A stretch of 29,897 bases of DNA from a virus. Within the stretch, counting starts at the first letter, position 1, and each line of letters starts with the position of its first letter. A program made the translations under genes and the position numbers. The DNA lies in the IMG/VR virus record IMGVR_UViG_3300022220_000016, positions 1 through 29,897 of that record; one strand, 5' to 3'. Below, one piece after another: positions 1-6,219 of this stretch. The notes beneath the pieces are model-generated. The model was not told where the DNA came from and made no database searches. It saw only the letters and a program-made list of their open reading frames with translations.

Positions 1-205
1 CGTGCTTGTCCTTACACACCAAGAGGTTGAACGGGCGGCCGTAGTTGGTCGGGTAATATTCGATCGTGTGCTCTGGCCTAAGAGCTCGACGCATCATCTC
101 GACCACACAGGCCGAGCCGAAGCCGTCATCGTCGTCGTGGTAGATCATGACCTCTGGCAGCAAGGGCAACCGATCGTAGCGGCTATCTAGTCCATAAGCA
201 GGCAA
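1..205 (-). CDS. DHH-family phosphoesterase-like protein, N-terminal part (runs off left edge)
   Basis: Reading the minus strand, an open frame enters from the left edge and starts near 205. It contains MIYHDDDDGFGSA followed by IEYYPTNYGRPF. This matches the first metal-binding motif of DHH-type phosphoesterases (RecJ/NrnA/oligoribonuclease superfamily; hDxDGxxSA) and the Y-x-x-x-x-YG-x-P stretch found after it in phage and bacterial members. Such enzymes hydrolyse phosphodiester bonds in DNA, short RNAs or nucleotides; the substrate cannot be told from this fragment. Start choice: a TTG at 205-203 has GGAGAG a few bases upstream; an ATG at 148-146 begins directly at MIYHDDDD but has a poorly spaced ribosome site. 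A strong terminator for the upstream minus-strand genes lies just before it, so this gene probably needs readthrough or its own promoter. Only 48-68 residues are visible. Confidence 0.62.
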   Translation of the reverse strand, partial: MPAYGLDSRYDRLPLLPEVMIYHDDDDGFGSACVVEMMRRALRPEHTIEYYPTNYGRPFNLLVCKDKH

Positions 206-221
206 GGCTTCTCTCCAACGG

Positions 222-247
222 AAAAAGCCCCGGCGGGATGCCGGGGC
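222..247 (-). terminator. Rho-independent terminator (minus strand)
   Basis: Perfect 8-bp stem GCCCCGGC (227-234) / GCCGGGGC (240-247) with a 5-base loop, followed on the minus strand by a T-run (the A-run at 222-226 on the plus strand). It lies 34 bases past the stop of the 281-769 gene, so it ends the minus-strand transcript that starts near 1940 or 1510. Confidence 0.88.
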
Positions 248-280
248 GGGGTGACCCTAGTCAACTATGGTCGAGCGGGG

Positions 281-769
281 TCAAAAGGGGACGTGGTCAC
301 GGTGGTAAGGGTTCTGGCTATTCTCCCCCCAAGCACGGAGGCAACCTTTGTGCAGGTAGTCTCGGCCGATCTGATGGGCGAAGCCTGTGAACGGCGAACC
401 GCACTGCGAGCAGGCGCCGCCGGTAAGCTTGATCCGCTCGGGCTCAGGTTGCGGTGTCGGCCAACAAGCGAACTCGGCCTCGGCCGGCTCGTCGAACTCG
501 GCACGCTTCGCGATTGCCAGCTCGACCTCGTCGAGGGCCTTAAGCAACGCCGCTTGGCGCATGGCGTTGCCTTCGTCGAGGGCGGTGATGCGAACGAGCG
601 CCTCTTGGTGGCGGGTGTCGAGCTGAGCCGCGATATAAGCGCGCATAGACTCGTGACGTATGGTGTTGCGCTGGTCGAGGGCGTCGAGCTTCTCGTCGAG
701 TGCTCGGACCCTGGATAGGATCTCGTTCAACATCCCCATAACCTCGGGGTCGGTGTTGGCGTCGGGCAT
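281..769 (-). CDS. Coiled-coil protein with C-terminal zinc module
   Basis: 162 residues. Residues 8-95 are heptad-rich and alpha-helical (repeats such as VRALDEKLDALDQR and ITALDEGNAMRQAALLKALDEVE), suggesting a coiled coil. After an acidic and proline-rich linker comes a zinc-binding pattern C120-x2-C123-x16-H140-x2-C143 (CSQCG ... YLHKGC). The same module recurs in many genes of this window. The ATG at 769 is preceded by GGAG at a good distance. It is the last gene of the leftward unit, upstream of the terminator. I do not recognise a named family. A DNA- or protein-binding adaptor is possible, but this is inference from the architecture. Confidence 0.8.
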   Translation of the reverse strand: MPDANTDPEVMGMLNEILSRVRALDEKLDALDQRNTIRHESMRAYIAAQLDTRHQEALVRITALDEGNAMRQAALLKALDEVELAIAKRAEFDEPAEAEFACWPTPQPEPERIKLTGGACSQCGSPFTGFAHQIGRDYLHKGCLRAWGENSQNPYHRDHVPF

Positions 770-790
770 GGTGTGACTCCAAAGGTAAGG

Positions 791-808
791 GGGCGCCCGA
801 AGGCGCCC
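791..808 (-). other. Intergenic hairpin with CGAA loop
   Basis: GGGCGCC (791-797) and GGCGCCC (802-808) form a perfect 7-bp stem with a 4-base loop between two minus-strand genes. There is no T-run on either side, so it is more likely a pause or processing hairpin than an intrinsic terminator. Confidence 0.5.
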
Positions 809-817
809 GCGGTGTGG

Positions 818-1189
818 CTAGCTGTTGTTCCAATCCTCGTCGCCCGGGCCGAGGTCCCAAGACATCTTGATGGGCTCGCGCTCGGCGAACTGTTCGCGCT
901 GGACCTTGTTCGGGTCCTCGGTCAACAGGCGCGCTAGGGCGATCGAGTTGGTGTTGATCTCGCCGACGGTGAGGCGGTCGCTAAGCCACCGGTGCAGGGT
1001 CCGCACGAAGACTTTCGAGATCGCCTCGGCGTCGCTGTATGAGCGGCAGAAGCAAGCGAACGGGCCGTTGATGTCGCGGACCCAATACCCGCGATAGGGG
1101 GTCGTGCGACTTGAGAGCTCGACCCGGCGGTTGGCGATGCGAGACAGTGCGGCGCTGGCGAGGGGGTCGGACTTGGTGACGGTGATCAT
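818..1189 (-). CDS. Hypothetical phage protein, 123 residues
   Basis: I do not recognise this protein. The start at 1189 (MITVTKSDPLASAAL) is preferred over the longer frame from 1258, because the longer version would overlap the neighbouring gene ending at 1225 and its extra residues look like random reading of that gene. Visible features are a basic N-terminal half (RIANRRVELSSRTTPYRGYW), a FACFCRSY segment, then a helical DAEAISKVFVRTLHRWL stretch and an acidic C-terminus rich in D/E/W. No membrane segment or catalytic motif is seen. It sits in a leftward cluster of four small genes, which is typical of early or host-takeover genes. Confidence 0.72.
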   Translation of the reverse strand: MITVTKSDPLASAALSRIANRRVELSSRTTPYRGYWVRDINGPFACFCRSYSDAEAISKVFVRTLHRWLSDRLTVGEINTNSIALARLLTEDPNKVQREQFAEREPIKMSWDLGPGDEDWNNS

Positions 1190-1224
1190 GTGGGGCGCTC
1201 CGGTGAGAGGGTGGAGAGGCGGCG

Positions 1225-1479
1225 CTAGGCCGCCACCTCGGGGAACTCGATCAAGCACTTAGCAACAACCATCATGAAGGTGTCGCGGAGCTCTGCCGAC
1301 CGCATATCACACCGACCCTCGAAGGTCGTGCAGAAGAAGAAACCGCCGTCGGCGTTGTAGAAGATGTGCGCCGAGACCAAGCCGCCCCATTTGTCTTTGC
1401 GGTTATCGGTGACGTGGTAGGTGTTGACCGCGGTTTGTACGAGGGTGAAGCCTTGGTCGGTGTCGAGGGTCTTGGCCAT
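1225..1479 (-). CDS. Hypothetical phage protein, 84 residues
   Basis: Starts at ATG 1479 with GGGAGC upstream. The protein begins MAKTLDTDQGFTLVQTAVNTYHV, has an aromatic-rich centre (HIFYNADGGFFFCTTFEGRC) and a helical end. The alternation of short polar and aromatic stretches suggests a small beta-rich fold. No named family is recognised. A promoter candidate with an inverted repeat sits immediately upstream, so this may be the first gene of its own leftward unit. Confidence 0.75.
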   Translation of the reverse strand: MAKTLDTDQGFTLVQTAVNTYHVTDNRKDKWGGLVSAHIFYNADGGFFFCTTFEGRCDMRSAELRDTFMMVVAKCLIEFPEVAA

Positions 1480-1495
1480 CTGTTTAGCTCCCGTT

Positions 1496-1535
1496 GGTGT
1501 GGCGTCTCTATGTACCGAATATAGTACGCCACACC
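1496..1535 (-). promoter_or_regulatory. Leftward promoter with flanking 10-bp operator-like inverted repeat
   Basis: On the minus strand, TTGTGT (1546-1541), a 17-base spacer and TATATT (1523-1518) make a sigma70-like promoter for the gene starting at 1479. A perfect 10-bp inverted repeat, GGTGTGGCGT (1496-1505) and ACGCCACACC (1526-1535), brackets the -10 box with arm centres 30 bp apart. That is a plausible repressor site. The -35 match is weak, the -10 match good. Confidence 0.5.
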
Positions 1536-1554
1536 CCGGGACACAAGCCCTATT

Positions 1555-1908
1555 TCACACTTTTTCGAGTTCGTCGTGCATCACCTCGACGTCGAGCGCC
1601 ATCAAGATCGGCATGAGCGCAGATAGCGAGATCATCCAGCTATCGCCCCTTGCGAGGTTCGCCACCCAAACACGTTTGAAGCTCTGGTGAAGGCGCAATG
1701 CATCTTGCGGGCCGAGAGCGTCGGCGATAATCGCAAGTGCGAGCTGCGCCGATTGCGGCGACCTCGACCCCCATCCCATGGCGCCTGATGTGTGACCGCA
1801 GAGTGCAGTTACAGGGTCGAGGCGCAGCGGTTCGGCGTGCGCCTCGGGTTCGACAACCGTGACGTTGACGTTCCCGCCGTCATCAACCCATCCGTGGTAA
1901 GTCTTCAT
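1555..1908 (-). CDS. DUF6166-type protein
   Basis: 117 residues starting MKTYHGWVDDGG at ATG 1908. The body carries the pattern of the DUF6166 family found in phages and a few bacteria: LDP near residue 30, a loop with HTSGAMGWGSRSP, then PQSAQLALAIIADALG, a short helix ending LHQSFKRVWVANL, and a W near SWMIS. The function of that family is not known to me. A GGAACC ribosome site lies upstream. It is the first gene of the leftward unit and lies next to the divergent promoter region at 1930-1975, so it is probably expressed early. The family assignment is from motif recognition only. Confidence 0.75.
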   Translation of the reverse strand: MKTYHGWVDDGGNVNVTVVEPEAHAEPLRLDPVTALCGHTSGAMGWGSRSPQSAQLALAIIADALGPQDALRLHQSFKRVWVANLARGDSWMISLSALMPILMALDVEVMHDELEKV

Positions 1909-1929
1909 TTTGCCCGGTTCCTTATGTGA

Positions 1930-1975
1930 TTGACTCTGTCGTTCCCAATATGATACAGCTCTAGGACACCGTCAA
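1930..1975. promoter_or_regulatory. Overlapping divergent promoters
   Basis: Leftward: TTGACG on the minus strand (1975-1970), 17-base spacer, CATATT (1952-1947), serving the DUF6166 gene. Rightward: TTGACT (1930-1935), 16-base spacer, GATACA (1952-1957), serving the HTH-like gene. The two overlap over about 30 bp, so RNA polymerase can occupy only one at a time. The leftward one is the better match. Confidence 0.5.
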
Positions 1976-1999
1976 GACCTGATGAAGGGATGCCGAGCG

Positions 2000-2248
2000 A
2001 TGCCAAGAAAGCAATGGAAAATGAGCTTAGAGGAACGCCTCGACGTGCTTGTCGCCGAGGTCAGGACCGAAGCTTACAAGATCCCACCGACCGAGGTGGC
2101 CGAGCTGATGGAAACGTCACGGGCCAGGATTTGGGGCTTCACGACCAAGGACGCGAACGTCTCGGTTTCGTGGCTCAAGCGCATGTGTCGCGTGCTCGAT
2201 CAGGATGCAAAATTGCAGGCGCGGCGCACAAAAAAAGAGGCGGCGTAA
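2000..2248 (+). CDS. Small helix-turn-helix-like protein
   Basis: 82 residues from ATG 2000 (MPRKQWKMSLEERL), which has AAGGGA nine bases upstream; an in-frame ATG at 1982 lacks a ribosome site. Residues about 30-65 read as a helix-turn-helix: IPPTEVAELMETSRARIWGF, then SVSWLKRMCRVLDQD, which resembles XRE-type DNA-binding domains where the last helix packs against the recognition helix. The C-terminus is basic (RRTKKEAA). It is the first rightward gene, immediately after the divergent promoters, the usual place of a switch regulator. The role as a regulator is inference. Confidence 0.68.
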   Translation: MPRKQWKMSLEERLDVLVAEVRTEAYKIPPTEVAELMETSRARIWGFTTKDANVSVSWLKRMCRVLDQDAKLQARRTKKEAA

Positions 2249-2370
2249 ACCGCCCCAGTCAAAGCCTCTCTCGGAGGCCGAGCGGGCGGAAGTTACCACG
2301 CCTCGACGTGGCTGGAAGGGTTAGTTTTTTCGATGGTCGATGGAATAATTCGAGCTCCGATCTTGACCGC

Positions 2371-2380
2371 TTGACGTCAA
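2371..2380. promoter_or_regulatory. 10-bp perfect palindrome in leader of replication genes
   Basis: TTGACGTCAA lies in the 192-base gap (2249-2440) between the HTH-like gene and the next gene. A T-run at about 2324-2329 follows a weak 5-bp stem (CCACG/CGTGG) by about a dozen bases and is too far away for a convincing terminator. No clear promoter was found in the gap. Confidence 0.3.
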
Positions 2381-2440
2381 GGGCAGAGCATCGACCGAAC
2401 GCGCTGTAAAGGCGCACTTATCTCAAGCCGGGGCCGAGCC

Positions 2441-2617
2441 ATGACAGAATACCGAGAGCGCTTTGTGAGCTTGTCAGACGACCAGGTCGAGGTTGCTATT
2501 GCCGCCCGGTCGCCGGCGGCGGCACGCAATTGGCTTGTCGACCAGCACACCAAGGGCAACATCACCGACGATCAATGGCGGAAGTACGAGGTCCGCTGTA
2601 ACCCCGACGAGCGCTAG
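2441..2617 (+). CDS. Hypothetical 58-residue protein upstream of the replication initiator
   Basis: Short open frame MTEYRERFVSLSDDQ ... KYEVRCNPDER ending at TAG 2615-2617. It is charged, mostly helical, without cysteine clusters or membrane segments. The stop is nine bases before the GTG of the replication initiator, so the two are probably co-translated. It is kept because codon usage (GCC, GAC, ACC-rich third positions) and spacing match its neighbours. No family recognised. Confidence 0.6.
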   Translation: MTEYRERFVSLSDDQVEVAIAARSPAAARNWLVDQHTKGNITDDQWRKYEVRCNPDER

Positions 2618-2626
2618 GCGCCCCCT

Positions 2627-3391
2627 GTGGCGCCAAGGGGCAAGGCTTCTGCGCGCCGGTTCGCTCGTGTCCCGATAGCGGCAGCGAGCGACCAGGGCCT
2701 GTCGACGGCCGGCTATCGGCTGCTCGGGCTGCTTTGCGGCTACATCGATGATGATGACAGATGCTGGCCTAGCGTGCCGACGCTGGCCTCGAAGCTCGGC
2801 ATCGTCGACCGGGCGGTTCAGTTCAGCCTCAAAGAGTTGGTGGCCACTGGTTACATCAGGATCGAGCGACGGGCTGGCAAGCCGAATGTCTACCTGGTTC
2901 TATACCAAGGGGGTGAAACCAGGCTTCACCCCACGACCCCTGAAACCACACTTCACCCCTCAAGCCAAGGGGGTGAAACCACACTTCACCCCACCCCTGA
3001 AACCAGGCTTCACCCTAACTATACCACTGAACTACACAGTAAGAGTCCTACTAGGGAGTCGGAGTCGAACGCGCGGGCGCGCGGGCGCGCGTGCGAGCCG
3101 GTCTCAAATGGCGTCAACGGTGAGCCCTACGCCTTCGCCGGCACGGTGATCAAACTCAACCACACCGACTTCGAGCGATGGCGGAAAGCCTACACCGCGA
3201 TTGACATCACCGCCGAGTTGCAGTCGCTCGACGACTGGTTTGTCGAAAGGGGTGTCACCGAGAAGTGGTTCGTGAGAACGTCGGCCAACCTGCGGAAGGC
3301 GCACCAGAAAGCGCTGGCCGAGGGCCGAGAGGTTAAGCCGAAACGAAAGCGCCGACAGTTGGAGGACATACCAGAGATCGGCACCGGATAA
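2627..3391 (+). CDS. Winged-helix replication initiator
   Basis: 254 residues, GTG start. Residues about 26-92 form a winged helix-turn-helix of the HTH_36/DnaD-like phage and plasmid replication type: LSTAGYRLLGLL, CWPSVPTLASKLGIV, VQFSLKELVATGYI, then a wing (RIERRAGKPNVYLVL). Residues 95-130 are a repetitive linker, (G/P)ET(R/T)LHP four times, encoded by iteron-like DNA. The C-terminal part (AGTVIKLNHTDFERWRKAYTAI ... DWFVERG ... WFVRTSANLRKAHQKAL) matches the conserved tail of such phage initiators and may contact the helicase. The gene directly precedes a DnaB-like helicase, as with lambda O and P or P22 18/12. Expected role: bind the repeats inside its own gene, melt DNA and load the helicase. 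Assignment is firm as a class; the detailed mechanism is inferred. Confidence 0.82.
   Translation: MAPRGKASARRFARVPIAAASDQGLSTAGYRLLGLLCGYIDDDDRCWPSVPTLASKLGIVDRAVQFSLKELVATGYIRIERRAGKPNVYLVLYQGGETRLHPTTPETTLHPSSQGGETTLHPTPETRLHPNYTTELHSKSPTRESESNARARGRACEPVSNGVNGEPYAFAGTVIKLNHTDFERWRKAYTAIDITAELQSLDDWFVERGVTEKWFVRTSANLRKAHQKALAEGREVKPKRKRRQLEDIPEIGTG
2912..3014 (+). repeat. Four iteron-like repeats, candidate replication origin
   Basis: Four 19-bp units at 2912-2930, 2939-2957, 2972-2990 and 2996-3014. Units read (GG/CC)TGAAACCA(GG/CA)CTTCACC. Units 1 and 3 are themselves inverted repeats (GGTGAA ... TTCACC). Unit starts are 27, 33 and 24 bases apart, all multiples of three, so the repeat is also a peptide repeat. 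An AT-richer stretch (about 3015-3056, roughly 43% GC by hand count) follows, as expected for an unwinding element. Repeats are seen directly; origin function is inferred from location in the initiator gene. Confidence 0.65.
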
Positions 3392-3396
3392 GCAAA

Positions 3397-3427
3397 GGGC
3401 GCCAAGTCGTGGCAGATCTTGGCGCCC
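3397..3427 (+). other. Perfect 10-bp stem-loop between initiator and helicase genes
   Basis: GGGCGCCAAG (3397-3406) pairs with CTTGGCGCCC (3418-3427) across an 11-base loop. There is no T-run, so it is not a standard terminator. It lies 36 bases before the helicase start and could act as an attenuator, an mRNA-processing site or part of the origin. Confidence 0.55.
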
Positions 3428-3463
3428 CAGCTTCAAACCCCCGTCCGAAAGGGAGATAACGAA

Positions 3464-4798
3464 GTGAGTGTAGAGATTTTGAGCGGCGGCTTCAATGGTC
3501 CGCCTCATAACGTCGATGCAGAGACCGCGCTTCTAGGCGCCATCATGGTTGCGAACCGTAGCTATGAGCTGGTCAAGCATATCGTCCGCGCCGAACACTT
3601 CTATGAGCCGATCAATGGTCGCCTGTACCAGGCAATGGCGGACCTGATCGAGGCCGGGCGCATCGCCGACCACGTGACCATGAGGGGTGTCTACGATGCC
3701 GAGCCGGGGGTGAACTCCGGTGAGGGCCGTGCCTACATCGCCCGCCTTGGCCAAGTCGCGGTGAGCATCCTCGACGCCAAGAACTACGCCGTCGCCGTGC
3801 GGGACCTGTGCCACCGCCGCTTGATCGCCAAGGTCTGCATGGACACCTTGACCAGGACCGGCGACCTCGACCTCTCTGTCTCGCCTTCCTCGATCATCAC
3901 CGAGGTCGAGCGGGCCATGAAGGACATCAAGGCCGACCTGATCGACGACCTGATCTCTCCGGTGTCCGACGTCATGACCCGCCTCTCGAAGATCATCGAG
4001 GCGAAGATCGACCCGATACCGACCGGCCTTGCGAGGTTGGACAAGGCGCTTGATGGTGGTTGGCGGCCGGGGAGTCTGTACGCGATTGAGGCGCCTCATG
4101 GGTCATTCAAGAGCGGGACGCTTGGAACGTTCGCGCTTGAGATGATGCGACAGGGTACGCCGTTTCTATTCGTTACCCTGGAGATGGCCGACGCTCAAAT
4201 CTTAGCCAGGATGGTCTCGGCTGAAACGGGCTGCAATGCGCGCCAGCTCATGGACGTTGACCTGAGCGACGAGGGGTTGCGAAGGGTCGAGGGTTTCCGT
4301 GGTGCCTACGGTGATGCGCCAGCCTACTTCGCACACCGCCCGGCGATCAGCATCAACGCGCTGATCTCGCTGATCAGCATCGCGATCTCACGGTTCGGTA
4401 TCAAGGCCGTGTTCATCGACTATTGGCAGCGGATCAAGGGGCGCCATCGCGACCAGATAAAGTCCGAGTTCCTCGAAGAGGTCGCCTACTCGATTGCGGA
4501 CCTGTGCGAGATCGAGGGCATTGTCGCGATCATGGCGAGCCAGCTCAATCGAGAGATGCAGTCGTTCGGGAGTGGTGGGCTTGAGCGCGCCGCGGCCTGG
4601 ATAGGTCGGTTGCAGAAGATTGAGACGAGCGACCGGTTCGCGGGTGACATCGAGGCGATTTGGGCAGAGATCGCGAAGACCCGTTACTCGATGGTGTGCG
4701 ACATCGGCGACGCTAAGAACCCGGCTTGGCGCATCGACGGGCTTGGCCCCGTCCTGCGTGAGATGGGGGATTGGTCGAAGCGTACGATCGAATGGTGA
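3464..4798 (+). CDS. Replicative DNA helicase, DnaB-like, with altered P-loop
   Basis: 444 residues from GTG 3464 (ribosome site GGGAG eight bases upstream). Residues 14-120 are the DnaB N-terminal domain (VDAETALLGAIMVANRSYE ... FYEPINGRLYQAM). Residues 185-440 are the RecA-like motor: PTGLARLDKALDGGWRPG, a P-loop at 210-217 reading APHGSFKS, LFVTLEM at 236-241, Walker B VFIDYWQ around D319, and ASQLNRE near 359. It would unwind DNA at the fork after loading by the upstream initiator. The P-loop is odd: the usual GxxGxGK(T/S) has A at the first and F at the third glycine position, while the lysine and serine are kept. Length is normal for phage DnaB. ATPase activity should be confirmed; the rest of the fold is convincing. 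Confidence 0.86.
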   Translation: MSVEILSGGFNGPPHNVDAETALLGAIMVANRSYELVKHIVRAEHFYEPINGRLYQAMADLIEAGRIADHVTMRGVYDAEPGVNSGEGRAYIARLGQVAVSILDAKNYAVAVRDLCHRRLIAKVCMDTLTRTGDLDLSVSPSSIITEVERAMKDIKADLIDDLISPVSDVMTRLSKIIEAKIDPIPTGLARLDKALDGGWRPGSLYAIEAPHGSFKSGTLGTFALEMMRQGTPFLFVTLEMADAQILARMVSAETGCNARQLMDVDLSDEGLRRVEGFRGAYGDAPAYFAHRPAISINALISLISIAISRFGIKAVFIDYWQRIKGRHRDQIKSEFLEEVAYSIADLCEIEGIVAIMASQLNREMQSFGSGGLERAAAWIGRLQKIETSDRFAGDIEAIWAEIAKTRYSMVCDIGDAKNPAWRIDGLGPVLREMGDWSKRTIEW

Positions 4799-4861
4799 TG
4801 TTTTGTGGTGCGCGATGGTGCGCGCCGTAAACAACGGCGAACTACGGAAGGAACGATAGCT

Positions 4862-5884
4862 ATGGACGATCTAAGCTTTTCGCACCTACGAGGGATGAAC
4901 CGCCTTCGTTGCTATAGGTGGCATCCCGATCAAGGCGTCGATAGTTGGACCCTGAACGACTGGGCCACCGCTGTCGCCGGCGAGCTGGGCGAGGCCTGCA
5001 ACATCTGTAAGAAGATCAAGAGGGCCGAAGATGCTGTGGTGGGCAACAAAAAGGCCGATAGCGTCCTTAAGTTGAGGGCCAACCTAGCCGACGAGATGGC
5101 CGACACGGTGATCTACCTCGACCTCATGGCGGCCAAGGCTGGCGTCAACCTCGGCCAGGCCGTCACCTCGAAGTTCAACAGAAAGTCGAACGAGCTGGGC
5201 TTTCCTGAGAAGTTGAGACCAATCGCACTAACAGAGGTCGATGGGGTCCTCGCCGAGGTCGCTACCGAGAGGGAGTGGAGAGACGACAACCTCGAAGAAC
5301 CGCACTCGAAGCGTGATTGGTCGCGGTTGCTGTCCCGCCAGCTAGCGACGGTCGACATGGGTGGTAGATACCGCCATGGCCTGCTACGCCTCATTGCCCT
5401 AGCCGTGGCTGCGATTGAGCAGCTCGACAAAGGCTTGAGCGACGATTGCGACCCCAAGGACAACCCCGAGCTTGTCGAGGTCAACTGCGACCATTGCCAC
5501 GAGACCATCGAGGCCGGCGACGCCCGGCGTATATTCGTCGAGAACGTCAGCGCAGGGACCGACCACGTCTACCACGGGGGTTGTTGGATAGCGTCGCTAC
5601 GGGCCGAGAAGTCACAACCGGAGGCTCGAGCCGAGGGAAGTGATACCCGCGAGCCGGGTGGTCGTGACCCGAGCTGGTTACCGCCTCACCTCGAACCGTT
5701 TCCCAAGTCGGTCGAGAGGGAGCGCCTACGGCAATCGATGGACCCCCACCACGATCCATCAAAGCTCTCGATTTGCTTTAGGTGTCGAAAGCCGATCGTT
5801 GACGGTCGGTCTCACATCGTCGCCCTCGGTGCGAACTTTCACCATAACTGCCTATGGAACGCGATACACCAGGGCAGGTCATGA
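4862..5884 (+). CDS. MazG-like nucleotide pyrophosphohydrolase fused to two zinc modules
   Basis: 340 residues from ATG 4862 (GGAAGGAACG upstream). Residues 28-118 match the all-alpha NTP pyrophosphohydrolase (MazG-like) fold: WATAVAGELGEACN with E41-x2-E44, then LADEMADTVIYLDLMA with E78-x2-D81, giving the four acidic metal ligands, and a GVNLGQAVTSKFNRKSNE tail typical of the family. A second helical segment (about 135-190, REWRDDN ... RYRHGLLRLIALAVAAIEQL) is unassigned. Then come two zinc-type modules: C209-x2-C212 ... H238-x2-C241 and C305-x2-C308 ... H327-x2-C330. The MazG part would hydrolyse NTP or dNTP to NMP and PPi, balancing pools or limiting alarmones during replication. The last four bases overlap the next start (ATGA). 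MazG plus two zinc modules is an unusual fusion. Confidence 0.82.
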   Translation: MDDLSFSHLRGMNRLRCYRWHPDQGVDSWTLNDWATAVAGELGEACNICKKIKRAEDAVVGNKKADSVLKLRANLADEMADTVIYLDLMAAKAGVNLGQAVTSKFNRKSNELGFPEKLRPIALTEVDGVLAEVATEREWRDDNLEEPHSKRDWSRLLSRQLATVDMGGRYRHGLLRLIALAVAAIEQLDKGLSDDCDPKDNPELVEVNCDHCHETIEAGDARRIFVENVSAGTDHVYHGGCWIASLRAEKSQPEARAEGSDTREPGGRDPSWLPPHLEPFPKSVERERLRQSMDPHHDPSKLSICFRCRKPIVDGRSHIVALGANFHHNCLWNAIHQGRS

Positions 5885-6219
5885 CCGACCCGCCACCGCC
5901 GCCGGCGAAGGAGCTGCCGCGCTGTATCGTTTGCGATCAACCCATCTACTCGGGGACGGTCGCAGTAGCTTTCAAAGAGGGGGCATCACATGGCCGCTGC
6001 CGAAAGGACGCCCGAGTCGGAGTCCGCTGGCTCACCACCTTCAAAGAAGCCCAGATCGCCCGCGCTCCGGTGCGGCCGGTGCTCGAAGGTGTTGAGGGTG
6101 GGACCGAGGGAAGTGCAGGGGGTTTGGGTCGACGAGGGCGAGGACGCGGTAAGCGTTCTAGCGACGGGGCCGGCGCCGGGGACGGTGAAGGTTGGAGGCA
6201 GCAAAGCCTATCCCTATAG
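5881..6219 (+). CDS. Small zinc-module protein overlapping the next gene
   Basis: ATG 5881 overlaps the stop of the MazG gene (ATGA). After a proline run (PPPPPAKELP) it carries C15-x2-C18-x18-H37-x2-C40 (CIVCDQPI ... GASHGRC), the module common in this window, then RVGVRWLTTFKEAQIA. From about residue 65 the composition turns Gly/Arg/Ser-rich and looks like out-of-frame reading of the next gene, which overlaps it by 230 bases. Either the C-terminus is really dual-coding, or the two frames are joined by a frameshift. The N-terminal 55 residues are convincing; the rest is not. Confidence 0.55.
   Translation: MTDPPPPPAKELPRCIVCDQPIYSGTVAVAFKEGASHGRCRKDARVGVRWLTTFKEAQIARAPVRPVLEGVEGGTEGSAGGLGRRGRGRGKRSSDGAGAGDGEGWRQQSLSL

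Noticed and set aside
251-718. 155-residue plus-strand open frame
   Set aside because: Lies opposite the minus-strand coiled-coil/zinc gene, has no ribosome site, and its composition is that of an antisense reading of a high-GC gene.
2912-3014. Short regularly spaced repeats that could be read as a CRISPR array
   Set aside because: Units are 19 bp with gaps of only 5-14 bases, lie in frame inside a coding region, and there are no spacer-length unique segments or cas genes.
4817-4859. 14-codon open frame just before the MazG gene, possible leader peptide
   Set aside because: No runs of regulatory codons, no terminator/antiterminator pair next to it, and the ribosome site before it is poor.
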